Part shown: in pieces, positions 14,235 through 29,464 of the stretch | Layout: every line of letters starts with the position of its first letter | Position numbering within the stretch: the stretch's first letter is position 1 | NCBI RefSeq assembly: GCF_021155765.1 | Contig: NC_060107.1 | Coordinates: 5,194,501 to 5,258,500, forward strand | Origin: Diprion similis | Taxonomy: Eukaryota > Arthropoda > Insecta > Hymenoptera > Diprionidae | Direction: 5' to 3' | DNA length: 64,000 bases | Position numbers and translations under genes: made by a program | The notes under the pieces: generated by a model | What the model was told of the DNA's origin: nothing | Database searches by the model: none | What the model saw: only the letters and a program-made list of their open reading frames with translations

Positions 14235-14927
14235 TTACGTAACTCGCGGAGTCACGGCCTCGGGCGAAAAATACCGAAGCATCTATTACAGCGATAAATT
14301 TGGAATCAAGGTTGATTAAAAAAAAAAAAAAAAAAAAATAAAACAACAATATTTCTGATACACGACTATAAGCATTAGCACACATTACATGCACGATTTC
14401 GCGTTACTTATTATAGGTACAGAAAATTGCGTACGCTGCAGCTAAATCACGATCCTGCCAACGATCCTGCAACGCTTTATATCCGCACTCATAATCCCCC
14501 GCCATGAAAATCCGAACGCATCTGTTCATTTCGAAAATCTATGTTCCGACTCATGTTCATCGTGCCTGTGCAAATCCTGTGCACTGATGTCATTGAGAAT
14601 TTTTCAAAATTGAACGAAACTTTGACCGAGATTTATCTCCTTGCAAAATATTTCGATCCAATTAACTCTCAAATATGTATATCAATGATTAAACAATGTT
14701 AATTATACTCGGAATAATGTGATCTTAAAAACTGATTTATTTATTAATTTTTTTGTTTGATTTTAACAAACTATCGAAACACGAGTATAATTTTCGACGT
14801 TTATTCCCTCTCGGAATTATTCGAAAGACATCTGTTCTCTCTCGAGCAAATCTATTGTGCCGATACACCCGGCTTGTACCATATTGTATACCCACTCGGG
14901 ACGTTTATTCAATCCTCACTGGTGCAG

Positions 14928-15110
14928 CGTAAAAGTGCATCACTCTCGATGCAGTCGTCGGGTAATTGGACAAGTAGAGGGAGCTACGAAGCGGCGGTTT
15001 CGAGTCCTTGTGATCTCGATCAGTCGCAGAACTTTCAGACGAAACTGCATCGTCTCCACTCACTAAAGGCTGTGCACGTGCGAATCGCCAAGTTCTCCCG
15101 ATCGGATCCA
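14928..15110 (+). CDS. Candidate exon, unidentified, possibly an alternative 5' coding exon
   Basis: Seen: a 61-codon open stretch, richer in GC than its surroundings. A pyrimidine-containing stretch ending in GCAG precedes it and a GTAATT donor-like site follows it, both in phase 0. It contains an ATG at 14949, which would give a 54-codon start segment (MQSSGNWTSRGSYEAAVSSP, later LHRLHSLKAVHVRIAKFSR). The phase matches the first firm exon of the RhoGEF at 22094, so it could be spliced to it. I recognise no domain. A GC-rich non-coding element is equally possible. Confidence 0.25.
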
Positions 15111-18100
15111 GTAATTATTATTATCGTCGACGTCGACGTCGTCGTCAGGGGCAAATAACGTCTGACCCTCACTGCCAATTAACCTTTGTCGAATAATTGC
15201 AATAATTGGGTGCTATGGATTTGAATGTAACTCTACTCGTTAGGGTGGGTAGAAAAAAATTACTATTTATTTCTTCTTTTTTTTTTGTTTTCGTTAGTCA
15301 CCATGAAAATATCCTTCAAGATGACGAAGAAAAAATTGTGCAATAGTTTGAGCTCTTAATATTAATATTAAATTATACAGGCAAATGTTTTTTTTTTTTT
15401 ATTTTGGAATTTTATTACTCAACAACGGATTGACGTATCGTAAAGAACAATACATATTTTTATAGGAAATTTAACGATATACAGAAAAGGTCTCTTGCGA
15501 TTTTTTCGTAAATCTATTGATTCAAAAGTTATTCAAAGTTAAAAATTAGTTATCTTAAATTTGACGATTTTTTTTTTTATTTTCACTGTGAAACAATGGT
15601 TGAAAAATGTAAATAATATAATTTTTCTTAAAGTTCATGTTATCTTCTTTACTGAAACATCGACATTTACTAAAAAATTTCCAATTACTCAACAAGAAAT
15701 AAATTTTTCAACATAAACTATTGTACAAAATTTATATTTTTATCAATTTAAAAAAAAAAACGTTTTTATCGATAAGAATTTTTTGTGTCACTCCAGAAAA
15801 ACTTCACAGAAATTTTTACACGATTCTGGATGATTCCAGCTGATTTCCACAGTCATTTCGTACGATTTCAAAGCAATTTCTATGTCCGATTTCATTCTGA
15901 TTTCAACCCCTCGGCATAATCTCTGATTTCAGACACCGAAATTACAAGCCTGGGATCAATGGCGAACTCGAATGCAATTTCATCCATTATCGCGACTGCA
16001 CCTGGACCTTAAACGTTGTTACGGTCCTTCGTAACTCTGTGCACACACTTTTAGATTTCTATTACTTAATGCCCGCCCTGCGTGTAGTGCCTGTCACTTG
16101 GTTCCATTGTGTACTTTCTACTCGTGTAGCGGAAATATTTCATCAATTTCGTATAGCTTGTACTACAGGGATAAAATACATGCGTAGGTACGTTCAAGTA
16201 TACATATATGTATATATTTAACGTCAGCGTACAGCTGCTGCAACGTTTAATTCGGGGAGAGAACGTTTATTATATACCCGATGAATCGCCACGTTTTCAA
16301 TAAGGGTCAGCTGTTCTCCAACTATGATCGAATGAGCGCGCGTTTTCGTCCTGAAAATTATTTCATTCGATCGATTATTTTACATGCTGTTTCAAAGATG
16401 TAATTCATAAGTAATTAATACGTCCGAGACTATAGATACTTTTTATTCATTTTAATCGATGATAACAAGTGATTTAGGGAATTTTTTTTAAATCGTAGTC
16501 ATCGTAGAGTGAAATCGAAACGAAATTACTGGATTTTTTTTTAAATTTAAATTCAAAAGTCAAAATGAAGAATCGATGTGTATAAACTTTTTTTAAATAC
16601 ATTATAATAGTTTGCAAATGTATGATTATTTTATAAACACACGACGTGCGACTGTCTGGTAAATAAATTAACAAATAGTATCCATTTTACTAAAAAAAAA
16701 AGATCTCCTTAAAATTACATTTGCTAATTTTATCCTCATCTCTGTTTTATTTATTTATTTTTTTTTGTCTTCGTTGAACAAATAAGAGAAAATTTCGCAA
16801 ATTCGTAAAATAAAATATAAAATGTGAGTCACGTATCTTCTACACGTGATTTGAATCGGCAGATTCGATGCAATATATGCAATAACTACGCGTGCATTGA
16901 GAAAGAAAAAAAGATTCCCAGCCGATTTTTACTCCCGTTTATGTATCTCGGTGCTAATTGCTCTTGGTTATCTGTATTTGGTCTCAGCAGGTTCGACTGC
17001 GCGATCGATTTTAATCCGTATTCATTTATTATATCTATTTATGTATTTTATTCTTTTTCTTTTGCAATTTTTTTACAATCCACGTATAGCTTTTCCCATA
17101 GAAAATTCCCATTTAAGAGGTTGCGGCAACCTTTCTCTTTACCTTCTATATATCCACCTGATCCACGATCTTTCTCTCCCGTTAAAGTTTCCTCCCGTAT
17201 AAGATTGTCGTGCATAGCCTTACCTGATTATCCAATCATATAATAAAGTGACTCGTTTACTGCAGATAATAAAACGCGATTCAATTATAGGTTCACGTCA
17301 GCAAAAATCACTCGACTTTTTCGAATTATAACCTTTCGACGCTAAAAAGGAGAAGAAAAAGAGATTATACGAAATTGAGAAAAATTGTTGCATTGAATTT
17401 TCAAATCATTCAATCTTGTTTTGTAACGAATTCCATCTACGCAGCTGGAGATTCGCTCCAATATCCTGATGACGATGACGACGGTGGTTGAGTAACACAT
17501 TTTTCTTTCTCGACGTTCGATCTTGCGATTCGGGATAAATCCCAATTGTAATTGCTGCGAAGCGTGAAGCGTTGATCTCTATTCGTTCCTAGCTGTGCTA
17601 GGCACCCGCACGACAAAATCCTAGAGCGATTCCTTCTCGCGGCAAAAAATAGCGTGAGAAAATCCTAATGCATGATCGCTTTGAGCTTCTTAATCGACAG
17701 CTGCAGGAGGAGAAAATCTCTGGACGATGGACAAGGTCCTGGACGTCCAGACGGAAAGTTAACGAGCGTTGATTCCGTCCGTCTTGTGTCGCAATCGCTG
17801 CCTTTCGCGTGGATTTATTTCTTTCGAAAAACTGCCGTCAAGATTCACGAGATTTACCGCGGGTGAAAGTCTCGGATGTTTGCTTCTGCATCATCATCAT
17901 CAGCTTCTTGTTCTTCTATGTGACGGAACTTGCCGCACTTAAATTGCTAAAAAAATAGGAAATTGAGGAAATCGAAAAATGAGAATCTAAGTTTTTCCAA
18001 GTCACTTGAAGACCTCGACGTTTTATTTCACACGCGATCATCCTGACCCGAAAAAAATTCTTTGTTCCAGTGAAATTTTCGTGGATATAGTAAACCTTAG

Positions 18101-21100
18101 CAACTAACGATGGAAAGGGACGCAGAACTAATGACTCTTTCACGAAACTTCCTGGCTACTCCTATGCCCGAATATGTACAGACTTGAACAGAAGCGCGAG
18201 ATTACGGTTCAGTGGCACCAATAATTCCTGCATCATAGGGTACATTATAGAGACCGGTAGTGTGTCCAGCACACAACTTTCCTTAGCGGCATTCCTATCG
18301 GTCAGCAACCCATACTCTGTATAATATTATCCCATTCGGCGTTGCCTCTCGATGCTTATTGCAACAGGAATCACCATTGTAGGGTCAATTATCATTCACC
18401 GAACGACTCGTAATCGTCCTCACACTTGCTTTCTAATCATAATCGACGCTCACTAAACGGACCTTGTTTCTTCTTTAACTTTATCCGAACGTGAGAACAA
18501 TTTAATGTGTCTTCAGCTTCTCGAATCCTTCGTTTTTAATAGTCCAGTTAAAATATGCTCAAAAATGACTTCAGATTTGAGTTCCTGAGTTTTGTTTTTT
18601 ATTTTATTTTATTTTATTTTTTTTTTTTATTGTTGACTGGACTTAGTGAATTCAGATGAACACTATAGTATAGGCACGCATTTTCTGTCAGTTTCTGCGA
18701 CGACGAGCAGCTGCTTCCATCGACTTGGTTGAGTCTTCCGTAAACGTCAGTCTGTAACCTTTGTGCATTTTTTGCAAAACCATTTCATTCTACTCGTTAT
18801 TATAGCTTTCTCTCGTCGCGAACTTTGCTCACTGAAGATGCCAGCTCGAATTATAGATACAGGTAGAAGGATTATGCGAGATATGTTTTCTGGCATGATT
18901 TAGTCAGTGATAAACTTCGTACTTTTAGCGAGAATTAATAAGCAATATTTTTTGCCAATTTATACGCGCTTTTTTATTATATCTTTTCAAATCTTCATTA
19001 ATTCGTACGTGGTGAATTCTTCATTTCTTTACTAGACGATTAGATTATTTCAGCTACTCTAAAGAATCTAATCAGTCTTGAATCTATTAACCTTTGTCTA
19101 TCTTTACATGTTCTTTTGATTATACTATAAACTGTTGAATAATAACCGAAATATAGATTCACTTATGCATATTGTATAAATAATAATTACAATTACTTTA
19201 GACACCGATTTGTATACCTGCTTTTAACCCCTCTACGTAATGAACAATTTTTTCTTGTATAATAAACGTAAAAAAATTAACGCTTTTACATAGCACACAA
19301 TAAATACAGACATGAAAATAATCGTACATATCTTCCGAAATGAAATGATGGAAACACGATTATTATAAGCAAAGTGGATCACAGTCCAAATAAGAAATTG
19401 AAATTGCTGTTTAAGTCGCACGACACATCGCATGACGTGCTGTAAAACTTCCTCCTCTTTCCTTTCGGTTTTTTGTTGAACATCGTCTCATTTCTTGCTT
19501 TCAACGCAGGTAGAGTCTTTGACTTTTACTACGGGTACATACGTTCATTAATCTTAACAAAGTATATTATACATACCTATTCGCGTATGGAAAGTTGTGC
19601 AGATTATTAACGATCATTATACGTTCGAAATCGAATTTGCACAATGTATGTACCTATATATATAATACCGCACGTCTTTCTTTTTCTTGCTTCTAATTTC
19701 ATTGTATAATATACTCTCTAGTATATAATAATAATTTGCCTGGATTAATTAAACATGCCTCAATGTAATCAGACCTTGACTCAGATATCGTGGCTCGTTT
19801 TTACACCCGTATTTAAACGCTTGCAAGTGAACGTTGAGCGCATATTAGTCCAATGAACACGCTAATTCCGTTAACATTATATCTGCACTTAAGTCCCAAT
19901 TTCTCAAACTTTCGGGTATTTTTATTATATCTTTGTACCATGCACGTATGCCGTATTGTAAGAAGCCAACTGCATGAGGTGAGAGAGAACGAGATATATA
20001 ATCAAGGAGAAATTTTTGGGAACCCTTCTATTTATTATGTATCATAATAACCCTTGTAAGCCAGCCCGTGTATTAAATTTATCAAATTCAATAACTACCC
20101 CCGCTTGTTTGTATCATATGGTTAAGTGCCTTTCACGCCCTGCACTTGGGTAGTTTCACAATGCATTCGTCGATCCGTGGATGTGCATGTAGATACACTA
20201 TCTGCACGCACGAGGGCGTGGAAATTGGGATTTATGGAACCGGGTACTTGGGTGCCCCAAAAATAAATAATCCCCCCGAGAGACAGAGAAAAGGGGGACG
20301 GATTGTTCGGCCTGAAAGTTTTCCCTCGTGCAGAAAGGGGGTGCAATGTACATGTATATATTTCATGCCCAAACCGCAACATGCGGTTTTCTCGCAGGGT
20401 GCAAACAAGACCCGCAAGTCTTCTCCCCTGCCTGTGACTTGCCGGCAAAATTATACAATGTTTAATTTATTTTCATGCTCTTCTCTATATTTATGACCGC
20501 ATAAAATCCCCCGCCGCAAACCCAGAATCCCCTAATCAAACATCGTTACTGGTTTTATTGTGCTTCCCCGTCATATTTACGAGCTTGCGAACGACACGTG
20601 CCGGGAAACTGCCCGAAGATTTTTCTACCCATATAAAGCAGGATAAGGGGTAGGAAAACGCTCCTGGAAACGACGCGATTCTATCTCGAATTCTTCGATA
20701 CGCGTTTCAAACTCCGACGAGGTACCAATACTCTTCTGACTTTCGCGATTCGAGGTGGGAAAATTGCAAATTTCTAAACGTTTCAACCGCGGTTTGCGAT
20801 CAGGGTGAACACGACGCGTGCTCGTCCCTCCATCGAAGCGTATCGCTGACAATGAACACATTTTCCGGTCTCCTGAGCTCACGGCTGTAACTTGTATCTA
20901 CTACGAAGTTTGCTAGCGTAGTTTGTGCCATTGGAATGTGTTTACTGATTTTGAGAAAAATCATTCATTCATTGCTATGTGGTGGGGAGAAAATTGTAGC
21001 AAAATTTTTGTCGGTTATTCTATTGGTATACCAAAAACAAATCTGCTGAACTACGTCCTGCGAGCTGGAGAACCGGAAGAAATCAAATCCCGCGTGTATG

Positions 21101-22093
21101 AAGTGCCGATTTGTACGGCCTCGTGGCACCTGGCTATTTCCGGTTACGGAGGAAATTAACTTCTTCACTTTTGCACCGTTCAGCTTCGCGTTATTCAACC
21201 TCTCATGCAGCACGCTCACCGTCATCAGCTATCGCGATTATAACGATATGTATGTGCGAACATACATTCGCACAAATCCGGTAAGGATCTAAGCATAATC
21301 GTCTTCAAGGTAATTTGCGGTTTCTTGTTCGTCTTTATTCATCGAGTTTGCCCATGTCGAAAAAGAAAAAACTTTCGCAAGTGTGATTATATTGATTATA
21401 TTTTGTTATGCCACAACATTTGGGTAAATTAATAAAATACTTATATCACAAAATTTAAATAAATACAACAGAGGTTATCGATGTTATCGAGTAGATACGA
21501 TTTATACGCTCGGAGATGAGCAGCTGGTGCCTCGCTGCAGTTGATAGACGCATCCTGGCTCGACTATTGTGCAGTTACCATCCCCTTTTACTTCATCGTG
21601 TGTTCTTTTTTCCCCGTGATATCACAAAAGCTCCCTGACCGCGAAGATGATCGATGATTAATCGTCCAGTGAACGCTTTTGTACCCCTTAGGTTCTATCA
21701 TCGCCATCAAGTATACCCGCAGTATCAAAAGATCCCTTACAAATGCGAAACATCCCGCATCATTATCGATCCTCCGTGTTGTCGGCTTTTTTTTTTTTTT
21801 TTGTACTAATCCGACATTCACCGCTTCCTCGTCGTTTCCTGCTCAATATATCCTCTGCACATCAGGACGAACCTTGGTGTCCCTAAAAACCTCTGACAGC
21901 TGATATATGTCATCTTCTCCTCTCCTTAGCTGTATCACGTGTCATCGATCGTACATTTTTTCAAAATCTCGTGTTTTTGGATTTCTAAAATCTGAAAAAG
22001 GAGAAATGGGTTTTAAAAAACGTGAACCCACTTGTCGATTATCATTCTTGCTGGCCTTAATCTAATTCTCCTTATTTCTTTTTACCTTTTCAG

Positions 22094-25000
22094 AAACACC
22101 TGGACAAGGGTAGCGACCTCGCGGAGGCGGCGAACACCAGCGGTCTTCGGGAGTTGGCGCGTTCCCTGAAACAGCATCTTCGTGGTTTCGGTTCGCGTCT
22201 AGAGGACACGAGGGAGCGTCTGGAAGACACCTCGCGATGTTTCCTGCTACTGGACCGAGCCTACGAATGGGCATTGGAGGCGACAAGGGTGGTCGGCGAC
22301 CGTCGGGCCCAGCAGTTCCTTATGGCGAGGCCACCGCTTCCCCAGGAACACTTCACCGAGATGGTTGCCCTCGCTGAAAAACTGGGCAACGAACCACTCT
22401 TAGAGCAGTGTCGTGTGGCCAGAAACAGATGCGCCGAAGCTCTCGAGCTCACGAGGTCTCAATCCGCCCCAGGAAGTCCTGCTCGAAGAAGATCCTTCGC
22501 CGCTACCGGATCTGCCGCGTCCTGGGACGACAGCCTGACGAAACGTGAGTGTCTACAGAGTTTTTTTTTTTTTTTTTTTTTTAGAGAATTCAACGCTGCG
22601 ATTACTCGCCGAATACTTACCCTGTAATTAATTCTTCACTTCGACTTTCTTCAGGCACTTCCTGGGACGACAGCGACAGCGCTTCCTGCTCCTGTCCCGT
22701 TGACGGCGGCGTCGGTCCAGGATCCGGAAACGGCGGTCGTCCTACCCTCGACAACATCGCCGAGCTTCGTGAAAGCGCCGAACAGCTTCTCGACTCCTCC
22801 TCTCCACCACGTTCGCCACCCCGATCACCGGCGCCTCGACGCCTCGCAAAACCACCCGTCAATTCGCACCTGCACCGAGCACCCAGTATTGCGCCTGGAA
22901 TGAAAGCCAAGAAGTAAGTTTGTCACATAAATATATATTGACAATCTTAAATTTAATCGTTTTTATCCTCATTATCATCGACGACATTCTGATCGATGAA
23001 ACAAATTTCTTCATCGACTATACATAATATTGCTGGAAGCTTTCAACACTCTTCGACCTTTTCTATATCTCCATGATACATTCTATGAAGTAGAGGAATT
23101 TTTTTCATATTTTTTTCCGACTTTGGCATGGAAAAAATCCAATTTTTGTATATTTATGAGAAACAGAGAAACATTAAATTCTTATTTAATTTAATTTTTT
23201 CTCTATTTTTTTATCAACAGATAGATTACAGATTTTATACAAGCAATTGAATCTTATTGCTTAATAACATAGATACCTATATACTTTATTTTTAATCTAC
23301 TCCCATGTATTCGCATCAATTTTTGTTTACTCAAAGAAATGAAAAAAAATTAATTATTCTTCGTTTCTCTGCTGGATACGCATATGATCTATTTTTCTCT
23401 TCGTGCCAAGAGCTGATCGTTCTTATATCACATTCAACAAAGTGTACGATGACCGTAGTGAAATTTCACATAACTAACCAACTGTTTCCATGCTTACAGA
23501 ACAATACTGCTCATAATGAGGGAGATGATACAGACTGAACGAGATTACGTGAAATCACTTGAGTACATAATAGAGGTAAATATATCAAGAATAGTAAACT
23601 TGTAGTCTAGACAGTTTGTAGGTATATTGGCAGTTTTTAAATCGACTTTCCTCGATGGTAAAATAATTCACTCGTTTGGTGATATTTATGAAATTTGTTT
23701 TTTTTCTTTCCAAACTACAGAACTACATTCCGGAACTGGTGCGGGAAGACATTCCTCAGGCTCTTCGGGGGCAGAGGAACGTTATATTTGGCAATGTTGA
23801 AAAAATATACGAATTCCACAGCCAACATTTCCTCCGCGAATTGGAACAGTGCGAACAGTGTCCAATGTTCGTTGGACAGTGCTTCATAAGACACGTAAGT
23901 TAACTAATTGAATTCAGCAGTGATTATTCTGGTTTGATTAGTACGGGCACTAGAATATTGCCACTCAACTTCAACTAATAACGTCCTTCCATTTTACAGG
24001 AGAAAAAGTTTTACCTTTACGCACTTTACAACAAAAATAAACCCAACTCTGACTCTCTGATGGCCGAGTATGGGACAGCATTTTTCAAAACAAAACAGTT
24101 GGAGCTTGGGGACAAGATGGACTTGGCGAGTTACTTGCTGAAACCGGTGCAGCGAATGGGGAAATACGCTCTGCTTTTGCAGCAGCTCGTCAAAGCTGGC
24201 ACTGATCTTTCCGATCAGATCGCCAGCAAAGACGAGAAAGAAGACAAAGAGGACAAGGAAGAAGAACCGAAACCTCTCGTCGAGGGGGAAGCAGATCTGA
24301 GAGCTGCCGAACAAATGGTACGGTTCCAACTACGCCATGGCAATGATCTTCTTGCTATGGACTCTCTACGGGATTGCGACGTAAGTATTCCTCCTTTTTT
24401 TCTTTTTTCATCTCTCATTTACAGACGAATTGTGCAATCGTCGTTCTAATTTCCAAATTTCTATCTCGTTGTTTCGCTCCCTGTTTACCCAGGTTAACGT
24501 CAAGGAGCAGGGGAGATTGCTGAGGCAAAACGAATTCCTCGTTTGGCAAGGAAAGGGTAAAAAGTGCCTGAGACAAGTGTTTCTTTTTGAGGATCTGATA
24601 CTATTCAGCAAGGCCAGACGATTCCCGGATAGAAAGGTACTGAATTCATATCATTATAATGATATTTAATTAGGAAAAGGAAATCTTGGTCCTATGCAAA
24701 TTGTATCTATATATTGTTTTATTTTTACCGATTCCAGAACCTTGACATTTATATCTACAAAAATAGCATCAAAACGACTGACATAGGATTGACAGCTGTG
24801 ATAGCCGATTCACCAACTAAATTTGAAATCTGGTTCCGCAAGAGAAAACCCGGGGATACCTACACCTTGCAATGTGCTAATGAAGATATTAAAAAGACCT
24901 GGACCGAGGAGCTTAGCAATCTTCTTTGGAAACAGGCGCTCCGAAACAGAGGTGAACTCATACACTCTATTCTTACAGTATAATTACATGATTTCACACC

Positions 25001-25869
25001 GGTATTTCAATTCACTTTTTTCCTTTGCCAATAATTGAATATTATTATGATTTCGCAGAAGTGCGCCTGGCAGAGATGTCGAGTATGGGCATTGGGAACA
25101 AACCGTGTCTTGACATCAGGCCAAGTGCCGACCAGATCAACGATCGTTCGATCAGCGTTGCTCAGCTTTCCAAAAGTACGTATACAGTATAAACTGATTC
25201 GTTTCTGGCATTATTTTTGTTTAAAAACCAATGAAAACGAGTATCTTTTTACCAGTATTATATAATATCAGATTTTGAATGCAAGTGTAATACTTATTTA
25301 TCGACAAGCAGCTCCGAGGTTCAGAAACTCAATAGCAGTCTCAGTTTCGGAGGATTCTGGTCGCTGTAGTCGAAGGCCACACAGCGTAATCTCTGTTAGC
25401 TCTTCATCGAGCAGTGGCGGGAGCAGTGGGCCCACAGCAACGCTGCATCTAGGGCTGGACACAAGTCCTCGTCCGCATCACCGAAGCACCACATTGAACA
25501 GTCAGTGCAGCGTTGGTAAGTTTACAGAGATAGGAAAAAAAATCACGTGATTTCCTTATTCCAAGAGTTTTTCCTAACTTATTGTTATTGTTATTATTAT
25601 TATTATTTTAATTTTTATCCTTATTTTTATTTCTTTTCCCAGAAAGTGGCATAATCGCTGACATTTCAATCGTATCCGACGATGGTGGCGAAGGAACTGA
25701 AAGAAATCACTGGAATTCGTCACTGGAGAGTCCAACGTCTCACCTGCCAGCTACGTCAACTCCGCTTCAATCTCCAACGAACGCGATTTCGGTTCCAGTA
25801 ACAATGCAACCGTCCGTTTCTGACAGCAATCTGACACCTTATGACCAGGATATTTCGATTAATCTATAA
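22094..25869 (+). CDS. Puratrophin-1-like RhoGEF (PLEKHG4/Solo family), C-terminal ten exons
   Basis: Seen: ten phase-compatible exons at 22094-22544, 22655-22913, 23500-23575, 23721-23894, 24000-24380, 24493-24636, 24738-24951, 25059-25175, 25312-25515 and 25643-25869 (stop TAA), giving 748 residues in the window. Residues 1-150 are a helical, spectrin-like stretch. Residues 151-236 are a Ser/Pro-rich linker. A DH domain follows (about 238-430, with QTERDYVKSLEYI, RGQRNVIFGNVEKIYEFH and LLKPVQRMGKYALLLQQL), then a PH domain (about 448-565) and the motif EMSSMGIGNKP just after it. The tail is Ser-rich. Known: this DH-PH pattern and the post-PH motif are typical of puratrophin-1/PLEKHG4/ARHGEF40, exchange factors for Rho-type GTPases. 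Odd: a Lys/Glu-rich insert (DEKEDKEDKEEEPK) sits late in the DH domain. The first exon begins in phase 0 after a good acceptor and has no start codon, so the N-terminus is upstream and not identified here. Confidence 0.9.
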
Positions 25870-28598
25870 TTATTAGGTAATTACCGATAGCCCAGTGACA
25901 CGCGAGTTTAAAATGCGAATGAAATTATCGTCTATCATTATATGTGTATATGTGAATTGATTCACTTGTGAAAAAATGCACCGCGTTTATCGTAATTTTT
26001 TTACGCGATTTACACTGGTACTGCTATAGCAACATATTCAATTACTACCTACAGAAAATCACACTTCATCTTTGATTATTATCGAACCGTTGCAAATAAT
26101 TTTTTACGCTTCGATTCTTTTGTCATGGGATTTAGAAAATTTTAAGAAGGAACAAACGACAACCCTCAGAAGTTACTCGTATTAACTTACATACTTGGTT
26201 ACCGCTTGTATTGCATTCTATGGTTATACAAAGTGAATCGATACCTAACTTTTCATCAGGCATAGATACTTCGGTCCAATTTATCTATGGCGTAACATAA
26301 TATCTTACAGTTGAGCATCGAACTAGCTCAATCATAATGTTTTTACAGTCAGAAAAAAGTAAGCTAAATTTAGAGCTGTTGTAGTATGATTAATACGAAA
26401 AAGGATAGCTGAAAGTAATGTTTTATATCTAATAATAAAATGGACACACTTCGGACTGCAAAAAATATTTTTCACATATAAATAATTTCGTTGAAGAAGA
26501 CATTGATTGGTTTTTCACAGATTGTTAGAGCTGATTTAAATGTCGATCCTCCCGATCGGGATTATAATATAAATACATTATTTTTCATCTGGACCAAAGA
26601 GTCAATCTTTATTGTGGAAACAAAATATGACAACCAACAAATTCAGCCTAGCTGTGTGTTTTTAAAACTCAAACGATACTGCAATGTTTTCAATCATCGT
26701 GGCCGAATATATTTGACATGTACTCCGAATAATTAATAAAAAAATCCACGATTCGTTCAGGAGGATCAACAATACGCACACGTACATAAACACATATATG
26801 CATACATACATACCACGTTGTATTATATTGTAATATTGAAATTTATACTATGTAGCCATAATTGATAAAAACAACCATAGTCTATTATCATTTCCAGATT
26901 ATATATTAAATATAGAATATATCGGATTTTTCATAAATGATATGTATGTCAGTTTATTTGTACAACCTTTTATTACTCTTAGTTTAATTAGTATGTTAGC
27001 ATTAACTCTGGCCTGTACACAGAAGCCAAATTTTTATTTTATAGATTTTATGTTTAAAAACACAACAGATAGATATACATATATATATAAATTCATACAT
27101 ATACATACGCATATAAGTTAAAGTTTACGTGTGTGGTCGCTAGTTTTAGAGCAGCTTAGAGAAAAGTTTAATCAAACAAATTATAAGCTCATCTTAAGAC
27201 AGAGGCCACAAGTCTTTGGAGTATTTGATAAATTAGACGCGATTAGTTCGGACAAACCCTTGTTCAGACTTGCCATTCTGTACTTTTCTTTGATGCGATT
27301 TAGATTCCTTTTGCTTAGCATCGTTATAATTAAAAATAAATGATTTGTGTATTCGGCTTTACGTTATGTACAGAAATTTGCAGACCTAATGATAATGAAC
27401 ATAATTTATATTTTTGTACGATAATGCAATTGATAAATAACTGAGGTGTGTTTGTCTGAACTACAGGAGATTGGAATGAAATGAATTTGAACCTTTTATT
27501 TGGGTTATTCCAACAATAAAAAATCACCGTATCATCGCACGTATAATTCAAGCAGCTTTAAATAGCGTTCTCGTGCAGCCAATATTTTCCATTTTATTTT
27601 AGCTTAATTCAATGGTCTGCCAAGGTATTGCAATATATCTTATGGAAAGTGACCGTAGTTGAAATACGTTTTCTTTTACGTGTCAAAATATTGAAATTAT
27701 AGGATAATAAATCGTAAAACTGTTAACTTACAATTAGCATGTTGCAATTTGCAATGTGAACATTGTCCCAGTCTGATGCACCTGACTAATCCGAGGGTAA
27801 TGGATTAAATCATGTAAATGTTAAATTAATGAAATTTTATTTGTGTATTAAATTGAAATTAAAATTATTTTGAAACAGGTTCGTTGAAAATATAGTTATT
27901 TATAAAAAACGGTAGTTTGAAAATAGAAGTTGGTGCACTTGACTGAGCACGTTCTTATAAGTTTCAAATAACCGAACTAGATCAAGACAACAGAATATCA
28001 TAGAAACGACAACTATTTTTTACCATTTTCATCGTACCACGTTTAGTACCATACAAACTTTTTAACAAGTTATTACCGAAGTAATATACCATACATGTCG
28101 GTAGTACCTTGTAAAGTATTGTTGTACCAATAGTCATTTAACATGAATGTACTTTTAAGGTATTTATTATTCACATTATTTTTTGTTTTTAGACAATTAG
28201 TTTTGAATATGTACCTACCTTGAGATCTTAATCTTATCTTACAATTAATCAATTGTATATATATATATATATACATATATCTATAAAAAAATATTACAAA
28301 AAAACACATGATTATCTCAGTATTGTACTGTGTCTAACACCGATGTATTTTATTACTTGATTAAATATATTATATTGGGTGCCTTTTGTAGCGAATTCAA
28401 TATTTTACTATTGTCTTGGTCATCGTACCATCTGACTACCAGATCATTTCTTGTGAACAAACTCCTTTATGGCACTGAAAATCCCCTTTTGAAATTATTT
28501 TCTCACTGTATTTTGCGTTATCCCGCAAGTATTGCGTATTTTATCATTCTGAAATAGCGAGGCAATCGTGAAATGGTCAGATATAAAGAAGTAAAATA
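25870..28598. other. 3' flank of the RhoGEF and intergenic DNA
   Basis: No gene recognised. A possible polyadenylation signal AATAAA for the RhoGEF is at 26434-26439, about 565 bases after its stop. Short TA and CA-like runs occur near 26785-26810, 27075 and 28256-28272. The open frames at 26491-26736 and 27131-27343 are not recognisable and begin with non-ATG codons. Confidence 0.6.
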
Positions 28599-28604
28599 TT
28601 TATT
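28599..28604 (-). promoter_or_regulatory. Putative polyadenylation signal of the SREK1IP1-like gene
   Basis: AATAAA read on the minus strand, about 170 bases after the stop codon. It is in the right place for a short 3' UTR, but the motif is common in AT-rich DNA. Confidence 0.5.
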
Positions 28605-28770
28605 CATAAGAATTCGATATTCTCAATCGTCACATACAGCATTGTGTGGTGTAACTGCGTTTACCATGTAATTGAATAAAATTGGGTTTAAATATTTACA
28701 ATAACATTCATCCTAGATCAGTTCAAATTAATTCATTCATTCTAAAAAATATGTCCGGTAGTTTGAATTT

Positions 28771-29464
<694 letters not shown>

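Larger units (their letters stand above)
1..22093. other. Long stretch without a supportable gene (intron or intergenic)
   Basis: AT-rich DNA with many poly-A/T runs and microsatellites. Open frames here are short, mostly lack similarity to anything I recognise, and several are translations of TA or homopolymer runs. Since the RhoGEF exon at 22094 begins in mid-protein, part or all of this stretch is probably an intron or upstream region of that gene. The only coding-like segment is at 14928-15110. Confidence 0.7.

Noticed and set aside
20122..20496. Overlapping open frames of 108 and 116 codons on opposite strands
   Set aside because: Neither resembles a known protein. The local GC rise explains the absence of stops on both strands.
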